Shown here piece by piece: positions 1 through 4,710 of a DNA stretch of 6,022 bases. Both the position numbers and the translations under genes were made by a program. The DNA lies in assembly GCA_029549705.1 (NCBI GenBank), contig JAKPIR010000117.1:1-6022 (forward strand). The letters are read 5' to 3'. The notes under the pieces are model-generated. The model ran no database searches, was not told the origin of the DNA, and saw nothing but the letters and a program-made list of their open reading frames with translations. Numbering within the stretch: position 1 is the stretch's first letter; each line of letters begins with the position of its first letter. The stretch is from Pseudomonadota bacterium. Lineage in GTDB: Bacteria > Pseudomonadota > Gammaproteobacteria > Burkholderiales > Methylophilaceae.

Positions 1-52
1 CTTAAAAGTGTCTACTGCATCAGGGGCAATTCAGCACTTTATAGACCCTTAA
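1..52 (+). CDS. 3' end of an upstream gene, probably a PilO/GspM/MshJ-like assembly protein (partial)
   Basis: The window opens inside a plus-strand gene. Two frames stay open from the edge. Frame 2 ends at TAA 50-52 with the tail LKVSTASGAIQHFIDP. Frame 1 ends at TGA 73-75, overlapping the next ATG as ATGA, with a tail ending HAEVVQ. I prefer frame 2: it has no rare AGG or AGA codons, its residue pattern looks like a terminal beta-strand, and it leaves room for the ribosome site of the next gene at 61-64. In pil, msh and gsp clusters the gene before the HR-domain protein is usually a PilO/GspM/MshJ-type inner-membrane protein. Identity is therefore inferred only from gene order; 16 residues cannot prove it. 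Confidence 0.4.
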   Translation, partial: LKVSTASGAIQHFIDP

Positions 53-71
53 AACATGCTGAGGTTGTGCA

Positions 72-437
72 ATGACTGCGAATTTATCACGTATTGGAAT
101 CGTGTTGACTGGTCTGTGCTGTTTCTCGGTAACTGCTGCTGAGACGCTGCAACACAACCCTTTTGCCAGACCATTAATAACGAACCTATCAACAACCAAC
201 ACCACAACGGCAGAGACCGTGGTTGAAGAGGTGATTTGGAATCCAGCGCTCACCGCAGTGATGGTGGCAGGTAAAAACTCGCTGGTAAACGTTGATGGTG
301 TGATTGTTAAATTAGGTGATGAAATTGATGGTTATCGGTTGATAGAAGTTAAAGATTACCAAGCGATATTTAAAAAAGGCCGTAAACGCGTTGTATTAAC
401 CATTGCAATACAATCAATGCGAAAAAATAAAGAATGA
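72..437 (+). CDS. GspC/PilP/MshK-like periplasmic HR-domain protein of a secretion or pilus system
   Basis: This 121-residue protein starts with a Sec-type signal or N-terminal anchor (residues 1-23, hydrophobic IGIVLTGLCCFSVTAA). An NPFARP motif follows, like the D/N-P-F-R motif near the start of PilP- and GspC-type proteins, then a Thr-rich linker (about 37-50). The last ~65 residues resemble the homology-region domain: NPALTAVMVAGKNSLVNVDG, a strand ending KLGDEIDGYRLIEV, and a final strand KRVVLTIA. In GspC, PilP and MshK this domain links the inner-membrane assembly platform to the secretin N0 domain in the periplasm. GAGG at 61-64 lies 7 nt before the ATG and supports this start. The stop overlaps ATG 434 as ATGA, so coupling with the secretin is likely. 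Which system (type II, type IV pilus, MSHA) cannot be decided here. Confidence 0.72.
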   Translation: MTANLSRIGIVLTGLCCFSVTAAETLQHNPFARPLITNLSTTNTTTAETVVEEVIWNPALTAVMVAGKNSLVNVDGVIVKLGDEIDGYRLIEVKDYQAIFKKGRKRVVLTIAIQSMRKNKE

Positions 438-439
438 GG
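436..439 (+). promoter_or_regulatory. Ribosome binding site deciding the secretin start
   Basis: GAGG lies 6 nt before the ATG at 446, giving that codon a standard Shine-Dalgarno. The other in-frame ATG at 434, four codons upstream, has only an A-rich run before it. The site sits on the stop codon of the preceding gene, which fits translational coupling. Confidence 0.6.
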
Positions 440-445
440 TTTGTA

Positions 446-1813
446 ATGAAAATTTTAAAATTTATGGGTTGCGCCCTACTCATCAGCTACTTAACGATGA
501 TGAGTTTAACTAGTATTGCACAAGAAAATAGCAAAAATGAGACGCCGAGCGATCGCGTTACGTTGAATTTTCGAGAATCATCAATTCAAGAAGTTTTTGA
601 TGTGCTGTCACGCAAAGATAAAGTGAATATTATTCTAGGAAAAGGGGTGAGTGGCGTCGTTTCAGTGAATCTTTATAACATCACGGTAAAAGATGCAATT
701 TATCGCGTGGCAGAATCTGCTGGCTATGCAGTGGAATACCGTAATGGCGACTATATTATTCTTGATCATAAAGAAGCTGGTCAGGAACATCCTGGCGGCT
801 TGATGACATTGCGTACTTTCAAGGTGCATTATTCTGACCCAAAACAGGTTGCTGAAATTTTAGGAAAATATCTATCACGTTATGGGAAAGTCACTCCCCT
901 CAATGACAGGCGTATGATCGTCATTGAAGATACGCCTGAATTTGTTGAACGAGTTAGTCGTTTATTATTGGATCTTGATGCACAACCAAAACAGATATTA
1001 ATTGAAGCAAAAGTACTTGAAGTAACACTAGATGACGGTGAGTTATACGGTGTGGATTGGAGCAAAGTATTTGGCTCTAGCAATGGTACAAGTGGTAGTT
1101 TTGGTATTAACGGGCTAGCTTCAGGCAATGCCGTTAACGGGCCCAGACAGGCTGGATTTTTCTTTGGTTTGGCTAACAAAAATCTGGAATTATTTCTTGA
1201 GGCGCAATCTACTAAAAATCGTGTTAAAACGCTTTCTTCCCCAAAATTGCTGGCAATGGAAAATCAAGAGGCACGGGTTTCTATTGGGGATAGTACAGGC
1301 TTTAAAGTCACAACCACCATTAACCAAGTGACTACAGAAAGTATCCAGTTTCTAGAGTCTGGCGTCATCCTTAGAGTAACGCCATCAGTTGACCAACTTG
1401 GGCGAGTATTACTGAAAGTTCACCCAGAAGTAAGTTCGGCCTCACTTAGTGCCGGTATTCCTTCTAAAAAAAGTACAGAAGTCACCACCGAGTTGTTAAG
1501 TGAAGATGGTCAAGCCATCTTTATAGGCGGCCTGATTAAGAAAAGCAGTCGGAAAGATAAAACTGGCGTGCCAATTTTAGGCGATATTCCTGCTATCGGA
1601 CGTCTATTTTCCACCACAACAGAATCTGTCAATAACACTGAAACAGTGATTATTATTACGCCGAGAATTATTGAAAACCCAAGTGCTGCTAGGGCATTTA
1701 CAGATGATAAACTTTACCAGATTGAGCAAGTTTCAGATTTAGTGAATGATCATCAGGAAAAACTAGAATCTGGTAGCTTTAAAGATAAATTAGACACTTC
1801 AAAACCTATCTAA
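446..1813 (+). CDS. Compact type II/IV secretin (outer-membrane channel)
   Basis: This secretin forms the outer-membrane ring channel of a type II secretion, type IV pilus or MSHA-like system. From the chosen start the protein has 455 residues. Residues 1-25 are a Sec signal (MKILKFMGCALLISYL..., cleavage likely SIA|Q). An STN/N0 domain spans about 37-107 (VTLNFRESSIQEVFDVLSR...), and one N1-type secretin_N domain about 122-179. The secretin core runs about 184-409, opening QILIEAKVLEV and ending with the signature VPILGDIPAIGRLF (375-388) and the strand TVIIITPRII. A Gly/Ser/Asn-rich stretch (about 211-233) interrupts the core where secretins carry a variable loop. It is shorter than GspD (about 650) and typical PilQ (about 700), lacking AMIN and N2/N3 domains, which is closest to MshL-like forms. 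The ~45-residue tail could bind a pilotin. ATG 434 would add MRFV. The HR-domain partner lies directly upstream. Confidence 0.93.
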   Translation: MKILKFMGCALLISYLTMMSLTSIAQENSKNETPSDRVTLNFRESSIQEVFDVLSRKDKVNIILGKGVSGVVSVNLYNITVKDAIYRVAESAGYAVEYRNGDYIILDHKEAGQEHPGGLMTLRTFKVHYSDPKQVAEILGKYLSRYGKVTPLNDRRMIVIEDTPEFVERVSRLLLDLDAQPKQILIEAKVLEVTLDDGELYGVDWSKVFGSSNGTSGSFGINGLASGNAVNGPRQAGFFFGLANKNLELFLEAQSTKNRVKTLSSPKLLAMENQEARVSIGDSTGFKVTTTINQVTTESIQFLESGVILRVTPSVDQLGRVLLKVHPEVSSASLSAGIPSKKSTEVTTELLSEDGQAIFIGGLIKKSSRKDKTGVPILGDIPAIGRLFSTTTESVNNTETVIIITPRIIENPSAARAFTDDKLYQIEQVSDLVNDHQEKLESGSFKDKLDTSKPI

Positions 1814-1840
1814 TAAAACGGGTTCTTATGCGTTAGTAGG
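1805..1840. repeat. Imperfect inverted repeat covering both convergent stop codons
   Basis: CCTA (1805-1808) and CTAA (1810-1813) can pair with TAGG (1837-1840) and TTAG (1833-1836), giving an 8-bp stem with one bulged base and a 19-nt loop. The stem includes the secretin stop and the infA stop. There is no U-tract right after it on either strand, so it is not a convincing terminator, only a possible weak structure at the convergence point. Confidence 0.25.
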
Positions 1841-2093
1841 TACGTCTTTTCGGTGTATAAGTTGCGCCACTAGATTCAATATGCCTAAAGGTGATGCGGC
1901 CATTGTTGATGTCGTATGGTGATAACTCTAAAGTGACTTTGTCACCAGCTAAAATACGGATATGATTTTTCTTCATTTTTCCGCCTGTATAAGCAATGAG
2001 TTTGTGACCATTATCGAGGGTCACACGGTAGCGTGAGTCTGGTAATATTTCCATTACCACACCGTTCATTTCAATTAACTCTTCTTTAGCCAA
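1833..2093 (-). CDS. infA: Translation initiation factor IF-1, extended second-type copy, TTG start
   Basis: IF-1 is a small cytoplasmic OB-fold protein that binds the 30S A site during initiation. The 86 residues match the family throughout: MAKEELIEMNGVV at the N-terminus, LDNGHKLIAYTGGKMKKNHIRILAGDKV in the middle, and the signature ELSPYDINNGRITFRH. Usual IF-1 has about 72 residues; here a tail of about 15 (ESSGATYTPKRRTY) ends in a basic patch. Longer basic tails are known for the second infA copy of betaproteobacteria, so another copy in the ribosomal-protein operon is likely. The start is TTG (CAA at 2091-2093): the next in-frame ATG, codon 9, would delete the conserved MAKEELIE, and a good ribosome site fits the TTG. 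It converges with the secretin gene 19 bp away and diverges from the csp gene. Confidence 0.95.
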   Translation of the reverse strand: MAKEELIEMNGVVMEILPDSRYRVTLDNGHKLIAYTGGKMKKNHIRILAGDKVTLELSPYDINNGRITFRHIESSGATYTPKRRTY

Positions 2094-2099
2094 TACAGT

Positions 2100-2105
2100 C
2101 TCTCC
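2100..2105 (-). promoter_or_regulatory. Ribosome binding site of infA, supporting the TTG start
   Basis: On the minus strand GGAGAG lies 6 nt before the TTG at 2093. No comparable site precedes the internal ATG at 2069. The strong site offsets the weak start codon. Confidence 0.65.
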
Positions 2106-2138
2106 GTAACAATGATAGGCAGTCGCCCCAAAACTAAT

Positions 2139-2165
2139 TAGTATTTACATATTTTATGAATACTA
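2139..2165. repeat. 27-bp dyad with perfect 7-bp arms upstream of infA
   Basis: TAGTATT (2139-2145) and AATACTA (2159-2165) are exact reverse complements around a 13-nt AT-rich spacer. The dyad lies 46-72 bp before the infA start, where its promoter or 5' leader should be, so it may be an operator or an RNA hairpin in the infA leader. I could not find a clear minus-strand -35/-10 pair nearby. An alternating pyrimidine-purine run (ACGCGCGCGC, from 2165) begins at its edge. Confidence 0.4.
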
Positions 2166-2282
2166 CGCGCGCGCATTTTAACGCCAGCGCTAACATTTAG
2201 CAATCAGTTAATGTAAAACTATTAGGCAAAACGACTTAAAAATGCGGGGTTTTTGATATTTTTTGTTAATTTTGTAAAATAT

Positions 2283-2302
2283 TGTCAAAATAGTACTTGA
2301 CA
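2283..2302. repeat. Inverted TTGACA hexamers between infA and csp
   Basis: TGTCAA (2283-2288) and TTGACA (2297-2302) form a perfect 6-bp inverted repeat with an 8-bp spacer. The right arm is the -35 box of the csp promoter. The left arm read on the minus strand is also a perfect TTGACA, but I see no convincing -10 hexamer at 16-18 bp from it. The pair is either a back-to-back promoter with a poor infA -10 or an operator dyad over the csp -35. Confidence 0.45.
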
Positions 2303-2325
2303 TAGGTAATGTTTCCCCGTAAAAA
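2297..2325 (+). promoter_or_regulatory. Sigma70-type promoter of the csp gene
   Basis: A perfect -35 TTGACA (2297-2302) is followed after 17 bp by TAAAAA (2320-2325, 4 of 6 to TATAAT). The AT-rich stretch 2250-2296, with A and T runs, could act as an UP element. Transcription would start near 2332. Confidence 0.65.
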
Positions 2326-2331
2326 GTGGTT

Positions 2332-2435
2332 TAGGCGTTTGGATGTTTAATGTGGTTTAAGTTGCAAGACTGAATTATTTGTTAAAAACCCAATCTTTCA
2401 GGGTGCCTCCCTTTTTTAAAGTATGGAAATAAGAT
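2332..2435 (+). promoter_or_regulatory. Predicted ~104-nt 5' leader of the csp mRNA
   Basis: Between the predicted start of transcription and the csp ATG lie about 104 nt without a gene. Long structured leaders are known from cspA-type cold-shock mRNAs, where they control stability and translation with temperature. The octamer GTGGTTTA occurs at 2326-2333 and again at 2352-2359. Near the end, AGGG (2400-2403) can pair with CCCT (2409-2412) just before a T6 run, while GGGT (2401-2404) can instead pair with ACCC (2388-2391). CTTT (2395-2398) and AAAG (2418-2421) could close an outer stem. The ribosome site is TGGAA (2424-2428), 7 nt before the ATG. I saw no E. coli-type cold box. Confidence 0.45.
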
Positions 2436-2639
2436 ATGGCTACAGGTTTAGTTAAATGGTTTAATGATTCTAAAGGTTTTGGTTTCATTACTCCTGATGC
2501 AGGCGGCGACGATTTATTCGCTCATTTCTCAGCGATTGTTGACACAGGTTACAAAAGCTTAAAAGAAAATGATCGCGTAAGTTTTGACATTACAGAAGGA
2601 CCAAAAGGTAAACAAGCTTCTAACATTCAGAAGGTTTAG
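2436..2639 (+). CDS. cspA: CspA-family cold-shock protein (RNA chaperone)
   Basis: This is a 67-residue single cold-shock domain, the normal family length. It is a five-stranded OB-fold that binds single-stranded RNA and DNA in the cytoplasm, melts RNA structure and often works as an antiterminator. The RNA-binding motifs are plain: KWFNDSKGFGFI (residues 7-18, RNP1 core KGFGFI) and DLFAHFSAI (26-34, RNP2), followed by YKSLKENDRVSFDITEGPKGKQASNIQ. RNP2 has FAHF where many homologues have FVHF, a mild change that keeps the aromatic residues. The gene has its own promoter and leader and ends just before a terminator, so it is monocistronic. The family assignment is firm; which Csp paralogue it is, and whether cold induces it, is not. 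The symbol denotes the family. Confidence 0.97.
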   Translation: MATGLVKWFNDSKGFGFITPDAGGDDLFAHFSAIVDTGYKSLKENDRVSFDITEGPKGKQASNIQKV

Positions 2640-2647
2640 TTGCTTTT

Positions 2648-2669
2648 TGCTTAAATATTAATTTAAGCA
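2648..2669. repeat. Perfect 9-bp inverted repeat just after csp
   Basis: TGCTTAAAT (2648-2656) and ATTTAAGCA (2661-2669) pair perfectly around an ATTA loop, 9 nt after the csp stop. It is AT-rich and has no following U-tract, so it is not itself a normal terminator. A 3' stabilising stem for the csp mRNA, or a helper to the terminator 8 bp further on, are options. Confidence 0.55.
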
Positions 2670-2676
2670 TCCAAAT

Positions 2677-2707
2677 AAAAAATGACCCTTAACCGGGTCA
2701 TTTTTTT
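2677..2707. terminator. Bidirectional intrinsic terminator between csp and the PQQ-like gene
   Basis: AATGACCC (2681-2688) pairs with GGGTCATT (2695-2702) around a TTAACC loop. Flanking A and T runs extend the stem to 12 bp. The T7 run at 2701-2707 makes it a terminator for csp. The A6 run at 2677-2682 becomes a U-tract on the other strand, so it can also stop the minus-strand PQQ-like gene, which ends 25 bp away. Confidence 0.88.
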
Positions 2708-2731
2708 GCTCTCCAGCTTTATAATAAGTAG

Positions 2732-4540
2732 TTAGTGCGCAAGCTTATACACCACAATGTTGTCCCCCGCGGTAAAACCAAATATTGCGTTTCCACCGGC
2801 AGCTACCGCAATATATTGCTCGCCTTCTATTGAATAACTAATCGGCGGTGCGTTAACGCCAGCATCTACTTTTGTCTGCCATAGCAAATCCCCTGTTTGA
2901 CTATGGTAAGCATTAAAATTACCATTCCCCTCGCCCATAAAAAGCAGGCCTCCACGCGTTGCTAACAAACCACCCATAAGTGGTTGCTCTGTTTTTACCT
3001 GCCATTGCATTTTGCCCGAGGCTAAATTGATTGCCGAAATAACCCCCCAGCGTGGATCTTTTGTCGGTTCTGACGATGCATAGCGGATTGCTGGTTTACC
3101 GTTTTTTGCGGGCTCATCTACCAGTGTATATTTGATTGGTGCATGAATACCAGCAACATAACTAATTTGATTCGCTTCATCCAGCACGCTGGGGCTCCAG
3201 TTTGAGCCACCTAAAATACCAGGGTACAACACGGTACCCTCTTGTGTTGCTTTGGCAAACAAGTTTTTTTGCGGCACAAATGCATCTGATTTTTTCAATA
3301 ACTTCCCTGTTGCTCGGTCATTAATGAAGTACCAGCCCGTTTTACTTGCTTGCCCTACCGCCGCTACGGGCTTGCCTTCAACCTGATAATTAAATAATAC
3401 AGGCGGGCTAGCTAAATCATAACCCCATACATCATGCGGTACTTGCTGGTAGTACCATTTGAGCCGCCCTGTTTCAGTATCTAATGCGACCAGAGACACA
3501 GTGTAGAGATTGTCACCTGGTCTTGATGTGTCATTCATTTGCGGTGAAGGGTTACCTGTGCCAAAAAATAATGTATTTGTTTGCGTATCAATCGCTGGCG
3601 TACTCCAAGCTGAGCCACCACCATAACGCCATGCGTCCTGATTATTTTGCATATTGGCTTTTTCACTTGCGATATCGCGGTTGAGCGAAATGCCATCTGA
3701 AGTCGTTTCAGCAAACTCACCTTCCCAGCCCTGAGAAGGGATTGTTTCAAATTGCCAGATTCGCTTACCTGTATGCGCATCATAAGCAGCCAAAAACCCT
3801 GGGCGGCCATACCTTCCATCAACGCCCACTACTGCACCCAGCGGCGCATCTTGCGTTGGCGTATCAAGGTGCAAGCCATATCCTACACCCGTTACCCCTA
3901 CAATCACTTTGCCTTTATATACAACCGGTGCCATGTTGATGCCAATGCCTGTGCCGCCATAAATATCTTTTTTACTTTTTGCATCTGAATTGCTCAATGC
4001 GCTGGCATTTTCAGTAAGTGCAGTGTCGTCTGCCACATCAATATCCCATTGTTTTTGGCCAGTTTTGGCATCCAGCGCGATAAGTCTGGCGTCCACAGTA
4101 CCAATGTAGACTTTGCCATCATTCACAGCAACGCCACGGTTGGCAGGACCACAACACATTTTCCACTGCGCTCTGCGTTCATGCTTGTAACGCCAAAGCT
4201 CCTGACCTGTTTTGGCATCGAGTGCAACGACATGGTTATATGGCAACGCAACATACATCACGCCTCCAGCCACAATCGGGGTTGCTTGAAAGGTGGCAGA
4301 TACCCCGCTTTTAAAATGCCAAGCTAACGTTAGATTTTTAACATTTTGCGGGTTGATTTGCGTGAGCGGCGAAAAGCGCTGATTCGTGTAATCTCGTCCG
4401 TAGCTTGGCCATTCTTGCGCCTTGGCGGTATTTTGCTGATTCGATACGCCCACACACGCGCTGATGGATATGCTGACACTCAACACCATTAGGGTCTTAG
4501 AAATTTGATTGCGCATTGTGGTGGTTGAATGATTTTGCAT
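2732..4540 (-). CDS. PQQ-dehydrogenase-like eight-bladed propeller lipoprotein with altered active site
   Basis: From the chosen start the protein has 602 residues, the size of a type I quinoprotein dehydrogenase, with no CxxCH haem motif. MRNQISKTLMVLSVSISISAC (residues 9-29) is a lipoprotein signal with lipobox ISAC and Cys29; Val follows, so outer-membrane sorting is likely. PQQ-family landmarks are EWPSYGRDYTNQRFSPLTQI, the adjacent cysteines CC (129-130) in MCCGPANRGVA, GGGSAW (Trp312), GTGNPSP (Asn330), KTGWYFINDR, GGSNW (Asn447) and a C-terminal IAVAAGG. By eye, the metal-ligand Glu of methanol dehydrogenase (VGSSGAELG) becomes Gly220 in VGVTGVGYG. The catalytic Asp of HDEWD becomes Gly373 in HDVWGYD; Asp375 remains. 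It may oxidise an alcohol or sugar through a variant site, or only bind. Start 4540 fits the promoter (4578-4605); 4516 (the MRNQ Met) and 4630 are alternatives. The ribosome site is weak (GAAAG). Confidence 0.85.
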   Translation of the reverse strand: MQNHSTTTMRNQISKTLMVLSVSISISACVGVSNQQNTAKAQEWPSYGRDYTNQRFSPLTQINPQNVKNLTLAWHFKSGVSATFQATPIVAGGVMYVALPYNHVVALDAKTGQELWRYKHERRAQWKMCCGPANRGVAVNDGKVYIGTVDARLIALDAKTGQKQWDIDVADDTALTENASALSNSDAKSKKDIYGGTGIGINMAPVVYKGKVIVGVTGVGYGLHLDTPTQDAPLGAVVGVDGRYGRPGFLAAYDAHTGKRIWQFETIPSQGWEGEFAETTSDGISLNRDIASEKANMQNNQDAWRYGGGSAWSTPAIDTQTNTLFFGTGNPSPQMNDTSRPGDNLYTVSLVALDTETGRLKWYYQQVPHDVWGYDLASPPVLFNYQVEGKPVAAVGQASKTGWYFINDRATGKLLKKSDAFVPQKNLFAKATQEGTVLYPGILGGSNWSPSVLDEANQISYVAGIHAPIKYTLVDEPAKNGKPAIRYASSEPTKDPRWGVISAINLASGKMQWQVKTEQPLMGGLLATRGGLLFMGEGNGNFNAYHSQTGDLLWQTKVDAGVNAPPISYSIEGEQYIAVAAGGNAIFGFTAGDNIVVYKLAH

Positions 4541-4577
4541 GCTAGGCTTTCGAAATAAGTAATTTTTTGTACTTAAA

Positions 4578-4605
4578 AGTATACAGATGTGTATACCTTT
4601 TGCAA
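4578..4605 (-). promoter_or_regulatory. Sigma70-type promoter of the PQQ-like lipoprotein gene
   Basis: On the minus strand TTGCAA (4605-4600, 4 of 6 to TTGACA) is followed after 16 bp by TATACT (4583-4578, 5 of 6 to TATAAT). Transcription would begin near 4571, leaving about 30 nt of leader before the ATG at 4540. Being downstream of codon 4630, it argues against that earlier start. Confidence 0.65.
4579..4596. promoter_or_regulatory. Operator-like 18-bp dyad with two GTATAC cores
   Basis: GTATACA (4579-4585) and TGTATAC (4590-4596) are exact reverse complements. Only one base pair of the centre breaks the symmetry, so 16 of 18 positions are symmetric. AAAA before and CTTTT after extend the pattern with a one-base offset. 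The dyad fills the spacer and enters the -10 box of the minus-strand promoter, the classic place for a repressor dimer. No regulator gene is in the window. Confidence 0.6.
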
Positions 4606-4710
4606 GGTTTGCAAATGCGTTGATTAACATCTACCAAATTCTCAATGACTAAAAACTGCATATCAATCATGACGTGATATTCTGTCAGCCTTTCTTTCAA
4701 ATAATTCACG

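Noticed and set aside
20..253. 77-codon minus-strand open frame over the HR-domain gene
   Set aside because: The opposite strand codes a signal peptide and recognised domain with a good ribosome site; this frame has none of these.
880..1179. 99-codon minus-strand open frame inside the secretin gene
   Set aside because: Antisense to conserved N1 and core secretin sequence; no recognisable domain.
2238..2254. A5-GGGG-T5 element resembling a terminator upstream of csp
   Set aside because: The arms are only A and T runs with no GC stem, so no stable hairpin forms.
4121..4170. Possible cytochrome c site at the CC of the PQQ-like protein
   Set aside because: The sequence is MCCGPANRG, the adjacent-cysteine motif of quinoproteins, not CxxCH; no haem site exists in the protein.
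4660..4680. ATATCA/TGATAT inverted repeat upstream of ycaO
   Set aside because: Only the 6-bp AT-rich arms match and the 9-bp centre is asymmetric; expected by chance in such sequence, and no clear ycaO promoter lies next to it.
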